From Pseudobdellovibrionaceae bacterium (GTDB taxonomy: Bacteria > Bdellovibrionota > Bdellovibrionia > Bdellovibrionales > JAMPXM01), in NCBI GenBank assembly GCA_022843085.1, contig JALHOI010000023.1, forward strand, positions 1 through 15,021: DNA of 15,021 nucleotides, given 5' to 3'. Both the position numbers and the translations under genes were made by a program. This document shows, piece by piece, positions 1 through 6,715 of the stretch. The notes below the pieces were generated by a model. That model had not been told where the DNA came from. It worked only from the letters and a program-made list of their open reading frames with translations, and made no database searches. How positions within the stretch are numbered: the first letter of the stretch is position 1; each line of letters begins with the position of its first letter.

Positions 1-297
1 CTGCAAAAACAGCGAACCGACTGGAGCTTCGTACCGCCGCTGGCTCTGCATTGCGCGATACACGCCAGCCTTACATTGGTCATCGTATTGCTGGTTCAAC
101 CGCGCCTTTGGTGGCTTTCGATTTTCGATTTCATTGTTCACTTTGCGATGGATCGAATCAAAGCCGGGCCACGATATCTAGGGCGTTACTCAGACATCTC
201 GCGAACAAGTTTTTGGGTGGCGCTGGGTTTTGACCAAATGGTGCATCACCTCACACACATCTGGATTATTTGGATGTTGGTCTTTTCTCAACTCTAG
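1..297 (+). CDS. DUF3307-like membrane protein, C-terminal part (5' truncated by contig end)
   Basis: The frame is open from base 1 to the TAG at 295-297 and no start codon is needed, so the gene enters from beyond the left edge. About 98 residues are visible. Two hydrophobic stretches and the arrangement LALHCAIHA, then FDFIVHFAMDRIKAG, then FDQMVHHLTHIW are what I expect for the C-terminal half of the DUF3307 family. Those proteins are small integral membrane proteins with His/Asp residues (H-x3-H, HFxxDxxK, DQxxH) in or near the helices. The family has no established function as far as I know. The 3' end overlaps the 3' end of the convergent hydrolase gene by 32 bp. The family call comes from pattern recall of these motifs; the protein itself looks real because the conserved-looking residues fall in the only long frame here. 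Confidence 0.72.
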   Translation: MQKQRTDWSFVPPLALHCAIHASLTLVIVLLVQPRLWWLSIFDFIVHFAMDRIKAGPRYLGRYSDISRTSFWVALGFDQMVHHLTHIWIIWMLVFSQL

Positions 298-1240
298 TGT
301 CTTGAACTTCGATTTCACGAAGTCTCGATTTCAGCTTTTCGCGCGACATCGACGTCCAGGGTGGGGCGTTTGAAACGTCGGCAAAAAGTGTGTTTACATG
401 GCCCGGTTCTTTCGTCGTCCATCGAACCTTCGGACCGGGATAAGCTGCAAAAATTTTTTCGCCTTGCCTGTTTGAGACAACGGGATCGTTTTCTGAATGA
501 AGAAAAATAGCCGGAGTTTTGAAAACCGGCTTCGCAAGCTTAAGCCTAGGGGCCGCGCTGAGCTCGTCAGACACGAGTACGTGTCCTAGCCACTGAACGG
601 GCCATAAAAACCAAGACTCGCTCAGCTTCTCTTGAGCAATCGAAGTGAATGAATAGAACCCCGAATCAATAACGAGAAGCTTAAAGTTTTGCGGATGGTA
701 CTCGGCGAGAGCGCTAACTGCGATGCTTGCTCCGAGGCTTTGACCAAAAATGACAAGCGGTCGAGTCGTTTCAAGAGATAGTTCGTCGGCCCACTTCAGT
801 GCCGCGACGCCATCTGCAAGCACACCGTCGAGGTTTGAAGTTTCGCCCTCAGATTCACCGTAACCACGGTAGTCAAATGTCAGGACATCCCAGCCCTCAT
901 CGAGAAGCCATGTTTGAAATTGGTAATGGGTTGTCATGTTCTCGGCGTTGCCGTGAAACTGAAGCGTAAATCCACGCGGCTCGGGGCGTTGTCTTTTCGA
1001 CGATCGAATTCGCCAGGCTGCGATTTTCGTACCGTCTGCCGACTTCAGGTAGACGGTTTCGGCCGAGAGCTTTTCGAGTTCAAGATTGGGGTAGCGTGAT
1101 CGGGAGGGTTGGAAAAAGACACCTGTGCAGCCGAGCATCGTAGACCCCAAAATTAAAATCGCCGTTGCTAGGTTCAAAACAGCCGATTTCGAATAAACCA
1201 ATGCTAAAACATCAGATGTTGGTAAATTTTGGCGAACCAT
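266..1240 (-). CDS. alpha/beta-hydrolase lipoprotein (COG1073/BEM46-like)
   Basis: The start is ATG at 1240, chosen because GGAG lies 6 nt upstream; the frame stays open further upstream but only inside the preceding gene. The product is 324 aa. Residues 19-37 are hydrophobic and end in a lipobox, LGC with Cys38, so it is probably an envelope lipoprotein. The alpha/beta-hydrolase fold is clear: FHGNAEN (95-101) at the oxyanion strand, FDYRGYGESEG (122-132), nucleophile elbow GQSLG with Ser168, acid Asp252 in HSENDPV, and His281 in EPGHVN. These match the BEM46/YfhR-type serine hydrolases, whose substrates are mostly unknown esters or lipids. The gene overlaps the end of the DUF4105 gene by 37 bp, so the two are probably co-transcribed and translationally coupled. 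A TTG start at 1201 would give a shorter signal peptide but has no ribosome site. Confidence 0.88.
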   Translation of the reverse strand: MVRQNLPTSDVLALVYSKSAVLNLATAILILGSTMLGCTGVFFQPSRSRYPNLELEKLSAETVYLKSADGTKIAAWRIRSSKRQRPEPRGFTLQFHGNAENMTTHYQFQTWLLDEGWDVLTFDYRGYGESEGETSNLDGVLADGVAALKWADELSLETTRPLVIFGQSLGASIAVSALAEYHPQNFKLLVIDSGFYSFTSIAQEKLSESWFLWPVQWLGHVLVSDELSAAPRLKLAKPVFKTPAIFLHSENDPVVSNRQGEKIFAAYPGPKVRWTTKEPGHVNTLFADVSNAPPWTSMSREKLKSRLREIEVQDTRVEKRPTSK

Positions 1241-3273
1241 TCGGATCTCCGCAAGCCTTCTGTTGACTGGTCTCTGTAACCGATTCGGATTTCGAAGTTT
1301 TGTTGCGCAGACCAAGCAAGCTCGAGAGTCGCCAAATCGACATGGCGACCGATAGTCAGGGCTCGTTTGATTTCGTATTCGAATCCGAGCTTGAGGTCTT
1401 CGTGTAAGAAAAAAGTCGAGATTAGGCGCGGTCCCGCCGCTAGCCAAAAACGATTTTCGAGATCGGGATGAACCAGGGCCTCGCCGTCGACGAGAGCGGT
1501 GAACCAGGCGAAATCGCTAAAGCCGATCGTGGTGCCTGCTCCGCCGCCGACATAGGGGCCGAGACTTTCTGATTCAGCCGGTGAACGAAAACCGACGGCG
1601 CCTCGCCACGAGATCGGCTGCGAAAACAAACTGCGCGGTTCGGCAGACAAAATTTCAAGAATTGTGACTTCCCGAATCTGAAACCAACTTGATTGTTCGT
1701 CGTGTTGAAAAATCGTTGCTCGAAGCACTTCAAGCGTAGTTCCGCGCAAATACCCATCGTCTTTCGAAAGTCGATCGTGATACGCGAATCGAAATTGAAG
1801 GCCGAGTCGACGTTGAGAGGATTCTCCTTCTCTAGGCAGTTCAATCAATGCGCCGACACGTGCCGGGTTGTGACCTTGTTCGGGTCGCGCTTCGCGCCTA
1901 GTTTTGATCTTTAAAAAAGCTTCGGCACGCGTTGCACGTTCGCTTCGGAGTATATGGTTAATCTCGTTAAAACTAGGGTCTTTTGCGGCCCGAAGTGCGC
2001 CGTAGTCAATCGCAAGGTCGAGGGCTGCCGCAGTCGCTTGGCCTGAGCGAGTTGCAACCGAAGCGCGGCTCTGGGGTGCCGTAAGCAGACCGGCGAATTC
2101 GATCTCCGTGGATGAAAAAGTGGATGAGAGGGTGGATGATAAAGTCGCCAACTGATCGCGGAAGGTTGTTTCGAGAGAGGGCCGATATTTGACTGAGGTT
2201 ACGAGGCCTGGCACCCGAGAGACGACTCTCACGGTATCGGCCGGAATCACCGCATATCGAAAAAAACGACTCAGCTCGAGGTCGGGCCTAGCGGCCTCAA
2301 TTGCTGCAAGCAAAAAATACGAGCAGTTCTCGGTTAGAAAATAGTAATCGAAGTGAGTGCGTTCAAGCTCGAACAGGTGATCGATAAAAAAATCGAGCTC
2401 GTCGTTCGAAAAGTCCAACTTGTACTCGATGAGGTCTCGGCCTTCTAGATTTGAGTACGTTCGCAGCGTCTGATGATAGGGTTGCATCGTAAAGCGACCG
2501 GGATACAGACCAACTAAGCCGTAGACCGCGATCGGTGGTCTACCGTTTGTCTCGCCACCCGTCTCAGCGGCAAAGTTGACACCGTAGTCTAACAGTTCTC
2601 GGCCAGTTCGATTTTCTTTCGAGTGAAATTTTAAAAACGTGTGCCCGAACATGCTGGCGGCGTTGCCGAGATAGGCTGATGCAAACACGAGACTCAAACC
2701 TTCTGCGCCAAGTTTTTCTTTCCAAAGCTGCCGACCTTTGCACGGCAGGATACCAACTGATGTGTTTCGAAGCTGCTCGTGCCACTTCAAGTGTTCGAAA
2801 GCCCATTTTCTTCGCGCCGGATATCGACATTGTGCGTGGAAAGCTTCGTCGCTTCCAGGTGTTTCGCCAAGCGGTCGAGAGAAAGCGTAGAGGGTGGCTC
2901 GAAGCTCGGCCGCCGGATCTTCTTTGCCAGAAGATGAGATAAAAAAGTCGTCGCCGTCGGCCGCGGACAGAAATTTTGACTGGTACAGACTTCTCAGAAA
3001 GCCCCGCGGCCTCCAATGCCCAAGCCGCAGCCACTGACTCTGGTAAGGGGCGCCACTGGCGACAACCGTTTCAATCTTTTTTATGTACGATAGGTCTTCT
3101 CCAGTGCCAGCTGCGGCGCCAGCGGCAGTGGCGTGGGCACGTTTAATACCGACGGTCGTAATGACCAGACTCAAGAGAAGTAAGACGGGCCACCCGTACC
3201 ATTTTGGTTTCCGAACCGTCGAGTGCTTCACGTGTTGAGACCGAAATTCAAACAGAGCGGCAGATGCCGACAA
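1204..3273 (-). CDS. DUF4105 / Lnb N-terminal periplasmic domain protein with a C-terminal barrel-like region
   Basis: The product is 689 aa from the TTG at 3273. A GTG at 3231 (675 aa) would place the basic stretch KHSTVRKPKWYGW directly before the hydrophobic segment 29-42 and may be the true start; neither has a strong ribosome site. The segment ends near AHATA (46-50), a plausible signal-peptidase site. QCRYPAR (148-154) fits the N-terminal module of these proteins. The DUF4105/Lnb_N core spans about 190-330, with its signature FASAYLGNAASMFGHTFLKF (His211) and the later ENCSYF (Cys317). These are likely active-site residues of an NlpC/P60-like papain fold, which is an inference. Residues 379-389 are a Ser/Thr repeat. 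From about 475 the protein alternates like beta strands and ends in a terminal Phe (HLMF), suggesting an outer-membrane barrel. It follows DUF3015 closely and overlaps the hydrolase gene. Substrate unknown. Confidence 0.87.
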   Translation of the reverse strand: MSASAALFEFRSQHVKHSTVRKPKWYGWPVLLLLSLVITTVGIKRAHATAAGAAAGTGEDLSYIKKIETVVASGAPYQSQWLRLGHWRPRGFLRSLYQSKFLSAADGDDFFISSSGKEDPAAELRATLYAFSRPLGETPGSDEAFHAQCRYPARRKWAFEHLKWHEQLRNTSVGILPCKGRQLWKEKLGAEGLSLVFASAYLGNAASMFGHTFLKFHSKENRTGRELLDYGVNFAAETGGETNGRPPIAVYGLVGLYPGRFTMQPYHQTLRTYSNLEGRDLIEYKLDFSNDELDFFIDHLFELERTHFDYYFLTENCSYFLLAAIEAARPDLELSRFFRYAVIPADTVRVVSRVPGLVTSVKYRPSLETTFRDQLATLSSTLSSTFSSTEIEFAGLLTAPQSRASVATRSGQATAAALDLAIDYGALRAAKDPSFNEINHILRSERATRAEAFLKIKTRREARPEQGHNPARVGALIELPREGESSQRRLGLQFRFAYHDRLSKDDGYLRGTTLEVLRATIFQHDEQSSWFQIREVTILEILSAEPRSLFSQPISWRGAVGFRSPAESESLGPYVGGGAGTTIGFSDFAWFTALVDGEALVHPDLENRFWLAAGPRLISTFFLHEDLKLGFEYEIKRALTIGRHVDLATLELAWSAQQNFEIRIGYRDQSTEGLRRSEWFAKIYQHLMF
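2108..2143 (-). repeat. three imperfect 12-bp tandem repeats inside the DUF4105 gene
   Basis: Three consecutive 12-bp units start with GTGGAT on the + strand (2108, 2120, 2132) and differ only in the last few bases. On the coding strand they encode alternating SST-L / SST-F, giving the low-complexity stretch at residues 379-389 between the catalytic-looking domain and the barrel-like region. The 12-bp unit keeps the frame when copies are gained or lost. It probably acts as a flexible linker. Confidence 0.8.
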
Positions 3274-3772
3274 CCGACTTCTGAAGATTCAAGTTCGTCA
3301 CCATCTCTTGAGCGTCTGTCGACGACTTCGGTATGATGCTTAGGTAAGCCGCTTTGGCTGCTCTTGAAAACAAAGCCTGCGAAGTTTTGGTATCGCAACC
3401 GTAGAGCGCGGCGAGTGTCTGAAGTTTTTCGCCTTCGCCCTTTGAAATTTCACGACTGAGATCGTCGCGATTGACCTCGACAAAATATTGAACAGCTCTG
3501 TCAGCCATAACGAGGTTTTGCGACTTACAGTTCGAAGTTCCAGTTGAGATGGCAAACGTTTGGGTCGGCACATTCGTTGTCGCCGCCAGTATCTGCATCA
3601 CCTTCGTGTTGTCATGAATCAGCATACTGCCAAGCCCGCAGCCCGCATCTGCACCTGTCGACGATGAAGCAGAATTTTTCGCTGCATCAGCAGAGTGAGT
3701 CCACAACGAGGTTGCGAGAACGGAAAGACTGAGCACGAAAAGTCTGAGCACGAAAAACCGAATAAGACGCAT
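3248..3772 (-). CDS. DUF3015 family secreted protein
   Basis: ATG at 3772 is preceded by GAGGGA with about 8 nt spacing. The product is 174 aa. A signal peptide covers about 1-30 (basic MRLIR, hydrophobic 6-23, ADA-A cleavage). The mature protein opens with GCGLGSML (44-51) and then QILAATTN and QTFAISTGTSNC (59-82), which are the hallmarks of DUF3015 as I know it. Four cysteines (45, 82, 126, 171) would allow two disulfides in the periplasm. The second half is helical. No biochemical function is established for the family. It sits first in a leftward set with DUF4105 and an envelope hydrolase, and its stop lies at or just before the DUF4105 start. A shared role in the cell envelope is an inference from that arrangement. 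Confidence 0.88.
   Translation of the reverse strand: MRLIRFFVLRLFVLSLSVLATSLWTHSADAAKNSASSSTGADAGCGLGSMLIHDNTKVMQILAATTNVPTQTFAISTGTSNCKSQNLVMADRAVQYFVEVNRDDLSREISKGEGEKLQTLAALYGCDTKTSQALFSRAAKAAYLSIIPKSSTDAQEMVTNLNLQKSVVGICRSV
3729..3758 (-). repeat. 15-bp duplication in the DUF3015 signal peptide
   Basis: Two adjacent 15-bp units, 3729-3743 and 3744-3758, agree at 13 of 15 positions (CTGAGCACGAAAAGT and CTGAGCACGAAAAAC). On the coding strand they encode FVLRL then FVLSL, in the hydrophobic part of the signal peptide. The duplication is in frame and lengthens the hydrophobic core. Confidence 0.75.
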
Positions 3773-3866
3773 GGCTGAGATCCCTCGCGGATTGAATAGG
3801 TCGGAGTTCCGGAGTTAACTCTAAGCTGCCTAAAAGTGAATCGCCCGCCAACGCAAAGCGTTAGTC

Positions 3867-3894
3867 GCCGGTTTATCTCGGCCGGTTTATCTCA
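3867..3894 (-). repeat. 14-bp tandem repeat spanning the lysR stop codon
   Basis: GCCGGTTTATCTCG (3867-3880) is followed directly by GCCGGTTTATCTCA (3881-3894). The second unit includes the lysR stop codon (TGA on the minus strand, 3892-3894). The copy further downstream has CGA in place of TGA. Just beyond, at 3850-3862, AACGC-aaa-GCGTT forms a small hairpin. The rest of the 119-bp gap to the DUF3015 start (3773-3891) holds a GAGGGA ribosome site and no promoter I would defend. Confidence 0.8.
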
Positions 3895-4794
3895 GAAGAT
3901 TTGATCCATCGTTTTGGTCAAATGATCGATCAAAGCGCGCGACGTTTTCGGCAAAAAACTTTGTCGGGGATAGACGATGTGGACGGGCTGAAGCTTCGTC
4001 GCCCATCCCTCGAGGACCGGAACAAGACGTTTTTTTTCTTCATCCTCTCGGCAGAGGAACGGCGGAAGTAACGCTACGCCGCGACCGTCGATTGCGAGGC
4101 GGTGAATCGCAACGAGATTGTTGGCGGCGAAGGCGCCACGAACGGAAGCGCGGACTGCCGTTCTCGTATTCGACTTTTCTCCGCCGCGCTCGAGTGTCCA
4201 AAATCCGTCAAAGATGTTCGTGAAGACCAGACACGAATGGTGCTCGAGATCTTGAGGCTTCTTTAGAGGTGGCGCTTTTTTTAAATAGACCGGACTAGCG
4301 AAGGCTTGGAGTCCTGAAGAGCCTATTTTTTTTGATCTCAAAGTTGAATCTTTGAGGTCGCCAATTCGAACACCCATATCGATACCTTCGCTGACAAGAT
4401 CGACGACTCTATCTGTCAGTAGAAGCTCTATTTGGACACTGGCGTGTTCTGCGATGAAACTAGACACGGAAGCTGCGAGCGTGGTCATACCAACTTCTAC
4501 AGGCGCTGTGATCTTAAGTTTTCCCTGAATTCCTTCGCGTGCTTCTTCGGTGAGAGCCTGTGCCATCTGAAGTTCGCTGACGGCGCGCACGGCGTGCTTG
4601 AAAAACGTCGCACCTGATTCTGTGAGGTGAAGGCGGCGGGTGGTTCTGCTGATGAGTGAGACCCCCAGTTTCTTTTCTAGCGCTGCGATTTTCGCGCTGA
4701 CTGTCGAGACGGGCATGTCGATTTGTTTCGCAGCACGCGAGAAGCTGCCGGCTTGAATGACACGCACAAAAACGAATGTAGCGTTGAGATCCAC
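3892..4794 (-). CDS. LysR-type transcriptional regulator
   Basis: The start is GTG at 4794, giving MDLNATFVFVRVIQAGSF, the usual LysR opening. It is supported by TAGGAG at 4802-4807, 7 nt upstream. A TTG one codon earlier is too close to that site. The product is 300 aa. The winged helix-turn-helix lies at about 3-60 (AGSFSRAAKQIDMPVSTVSAKIAALEKKLG, then RTTRRLHLTESG). The remainder is the periplasmic-binding-like effector domain (about 88-295), ending in the typical YPRQSFLPKTSRALIDHL. It resembles the large LysR subgroup whose members often control an adjacent divergent gene. The divergent gene here is yceI, across a gap with repeats that could be its binding sites. The effector is unknown. 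Regulation of the downstream DUF3015 cassette is also possible. Confidence 0.95.
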   Translation of the reverse strand: MDLNATFVFVRVIQAGSFSRAAKQIDMPVSTVSAKIAALEKKLGVSLISRTTRRLHLTESGATFFKHAVRAVSELQMAQALTEEAREGIQGKLKITAPVEVGMTTLAASVSSFIAEHASVQIELLLTDRVVDLVSEGIDMGVRIGDLKDSTLRSKKIGSSGLQAFASPVYLKKAPPLKKPQDLEHHSCLVFTNIFDGFWTLERGGEKSNTRTAVRASVRGAFAANNLVAIHRLAIDGRGVALLPPFLCREDEEKKRLVPVLEGWATKLQPVHIVYPRQSFLPKTSRALIDHLTKTMDQIF

Positions 4795-5030
4795 CAATTG
4801 ACTCCTACCGGCAGTTTAGTTCTTCCTAGCAGTTTAGGTCTTCAGACCCGCGTCGAGCTTCAATATCCAACCCAGTTTGTCCGCACTTGATTATCCAACC
4901 TGATGGAAAGTAATTTCAGAAAGTGCAGGCTAATAGAATCTGTTCTTTTTGTCTAACCTACTTCTGTATTGAATTTCTAAAAATTCAGTTCAGTATTTCT
5001 ACCATCAACACCTTTTAGGGAGAGAGCACC
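4795..5030. promoter_or_regulatory. lysR-yceI divergent regulatory region
   Basis: This 236-bp gap separates two divergent genes and must hold both promoters. Visible structure: a direct repeat next to lysR, GCAGTTTAGTTCTTC (4811-4825) and GCAGTTTAGGTCTTC (4829-4843), 14 of 15 identical with an 18-bp period; a 9-bp direct repeat TATCCAACC at 4864-4872 and 4892-4900; and a palindrome TGAATTT-ctaa-AAATTCA at 4970-4987, about 45 bp before yceI. A/T-rich palindromes of this size are typical of LysR-type operators, so it is the best candidate site. Ribosome sites are AGGGAG (5017-5022) for yceI and TAGGAG (4802-4807, minus strand) for lysR. I could not place convincing -35/-10 boxes. Confidence 0.6.
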
Positions 5031-5675
5031 ATGAAAACCCAGTTCGCACTCGCGGCGTTAGTCGCCTTATCGTCAGTCGTCGGTTCAAATGTACATGCGC
5101 AATCAAAAGCTGCAGCGGCTAAGCCGGCGGCAAAAGTGGAAGCGATGAAAGTTGATGCAGCAGCCAGCGTCATCACATGGAAAGCGACCAAGAAGGTGAT
5201 GGGAGGCCACGACGGCACTGTGGCTGTAAAGGAAGGCTCGGTCGAAGTGAGCGCAAAAAATGAAGTCACGGCTGCAACAATCGTTGCTGATATGACAAAA
5301 ATCCAGAATACCGATCTCGCTTCGAGCCCGAAAGATCAAGCGAAGCTCGTCGGTCATTTGTCGTCACCTGACTTCTTCGACGTCGCGAAGAAGGGCAATG
5401 AAACAGCGACCTTCAAACTTACGAAGTTCACCAAAAAAGGTGACGGTTATGTCGCGACGGGTGAGCTGACGATGATCGGTCAAACTCATCCGGTTGAGTT
5501 TCCTGTAACGATGAAAGTCGACAAAGGCATGGCGTCGGCTGAAGGTTCAGTTAAAGTTGACCGAACAAAGTGGGGTCTGAAGTACGGTTCGGGCGATTTC
5601 TTCAAAGAACTGACCGCTGACAAAATCATCAACAACGAATTTGAGATTGGTTTCAAACTGGTCGCAAAGAAGTAG
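5031..5675 (+). CDS. YceI family secreted lipid-binding-like protein
   Basis: ATG at 5031 follows AGGGAG with 8 nt spacing. The product is 214 aa. A signal peptide covers residues 1-23 (MKTQFALAAL..., cleavage VHA-Q), followed by an Ala/Lys-rich linker to about 36. The YceI domain fills the rest: DAAASVITWKATKKVMGGHDGTV at its start, LVGHLSSPDFFDV in the middle, GELTMIGQTHPVEFPVTM, and the closing TKWGLKYGSGDFFKELTADKIINNEFEIGFKL. YceI proteins have a lipocalin-like barrel that binds polyisoprenoid or fatty-acyl ligands in the periplasm; their role is tied to stress and isoprenoid-quinone metabolism but is often unclear. The gene is monocistronic by appearance, with a terminator directly after it, and is divergent from lysR, which probably regulates it. 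Confidence 0.94.
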   Translation: MKTQFALAALVALSSVVGSNVHAQSKAAAAKPAAKVEAMKVDAAASVITWKATKKVMGGHDGTVAVKEGSVEVSAKNEVTAATIVADMTKIQNTDLASSPKDQAKLVGHLSSPDFFDVAKKGNETATFKLTKFTKKGDGYVATGELTMIGQTHPVEFPVTMKVDKGMASAEGSVKVDRTKWGLKYGSGDFFKELTADKIINNEFEIGFKLVAKK

Positions 5676-5722
5676 ACATTTTACTCGTTTGATTCATTTC
5701 ATCGAGTCGGCTCGGCTGATGT

Positions 5723-5752
5723 AAAAACCGTGGCGCACGCTGCGGTTTTTTT
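5723..5752 (+). terminator. rho-independent terminator after yceI
   Basis: AAAAACCG (5723-5730) pairs with CGGTTTTT (5743-5750) across a 12-nt loop, followed by more T residues (5751-5752). It lies 48 bp after the yceI stop. The A-tract and T-tract on the two sides mean it could work in both directions, but no leftward gene ends here. Confidence 0.82.
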
Positions 5753-5754
5753 AT

Positions 5755-5782
5755 TTGTGGGTCAGCGCACTTCGTCTAGACT
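5755..5782 (+). promoter_or_regulatory. weak candidate promoter for mutM, possibly leaderless
   Basis: TTGTGG (5755-5760), a 16-nt spacer and TAGACT (5777-5782) match the sigma-70 boxes at 3 of 6 and 4 of 6 positions. The -10-like box ends 6 nt before the mutM ATG, so transcription would begin at or next to that ATG. No ribosome site is present before the gene. The match is weak and could be chance. Confidence 0.3.
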
Positions 5783-5788
5783 CGCGCG

Positions 5789-6634
5789 ATGCCTGAATTA
5801 CCCGAGGTTGAACACGTCAAGCGTCAGCTGCAAGACCTTATCGGTTCGAAGCGGCCAGTTGTTTCGATCGAATTTTTTCGCAAAGATTTGCGATTTCCGA
5901 TTCCTCCGATTTTAAAAGTGAAGCTTGCTGGCAACTTCGTCTTAGCTGTCGAGCGACGTGCTAAATATTTGCTTTTCAGATTCGCTGACGGCTTTCTGCT
6001 TTCGCATCTGGGAATGACAGGTTCGTGGCGCAAGCTCGAAGCAGGTGAGGCGCGACTGGTTCACGATCACGTTCAAATTAATTTTGAAGGTGACCTTGCT
6101 TTGATCTTTAACGATCCACGGCGCTTCGGCTATCTCGATTGGGTTGATACTATTTCGAACCATCCTCGCCTCAATCATCTCGGACCCGAACCGTTTGACG
6201 ACGCATTCACCGGCGAATTTTTGCTTCATAAACTTCGCGGACGATCAGCTGCCATCAAAACGTTGATCATGGACCAGCGAATTGTCGTTGGCGTCGGCAA
6301 TATTTATGCAAGTGAATCGCTTTTTCGGGCGGGCGTGCGACCAACACGAAAGGCTGGGCGTGTGACCCTCGATGAGTGTCGGCGTTTGGTCGATGAAATT
6401 CGTACGATTCTGAAGGCTGCGATCGAATCTGGTGGCTCGACGATCCGGTCTTATCGGGGCGCTGACGGAAAGACCGGTGGATTTCAATCTCGATTTTTCG
6501 TCTACGAACGAGACGGTCAACCGTGCCTCCAGTGTAATGCTCGAGGCAATGGTCGAGGTCTGAAGGTCGTGTGCATTTCTAATCGAATGCTGGGGGCTAG
6601 ATCGACGTACTGGTGTTCGCGCTGCCAAAAATAA
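5789..6634 (+). CDS. mutM: formamidopyrimidine-DNA glycosylase (Fpg/MutM)
   Basis: The product starts MPELPEVE, the Fpg hallmark: after Met removal the N-terminal proline is the catalytic nucleophile and the next Glu assists. It excises oxidised purines such as 8-oxoguanine and cuts the abasic site by beta,delta-elimination in base excision repair. In 281 aa the expected parts are visible: Lys59 (ERRAKYLLF), Met76 in HLGMTGSW and Arg111/Phe113 in NDPRRFG (the lesion-gap triad), GVGNIYASESLFRAGVRP (167-184) in the helix-two-turn-helix, GGSTIRSYRGADGKTGGFQ (215-232), and a C-terminal zinc finger with Cys246, 249, 276 and 279. MPEL rather than MPEG argues for MutM over Nei. The spacing between the two Cys pairs is 26 residues, longer than the 16 I recall for E. 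coli Fpg. No ribosome site precedes the ATG, and a terminator lies just upstream. Confidence 0.95.
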   Translation: MPELPEVEHVKRQLQDLIGSKRPVVSIEFFRKDLRFPIPPILKVKLAGNFVLAVERRAKYLLFRFADGFLLSHLGMTGSWRKLEAGEARLVHDHVQINFEGDLALIFNDPRRFGYLDWVDTISNHPRLNHLGPEPFDDAFTGEFLLHKLRGRSAAIKTLIMDQRIVVGVGNIYASESLFRAGVRPTRKAGRVTLDECRRLVDEIRTILKAAIESGGSTIRSYRGADGKTGGFQSRFFVYERDGQPCLQCNARGNGRGLKVVCISNRMLGARSTYWCSRCQK

Positions 6635-6715
6635 GTATCGGCAAAAAGCAGAGAGCTGTAACCTATTAAAACCCGTAAATGATCATTCTTTCTCTCTTTG
6701 TTGGTTGATGAAATT

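Noticed and set aside
1241..1447. Longer N-terminus for the alpha/beta-hydrolase
   Set aside because: The extension lies wholly inside the DUF4105 gene and would place the lipobox far from the start; the ATG at 1240 has a good ribosome site.
2564..3034. Leftward 156-codon ORF in the DUF4105 region
   Set aside because: Arg/Ser-rich shadow in another frame of a gene with clear family motifs.
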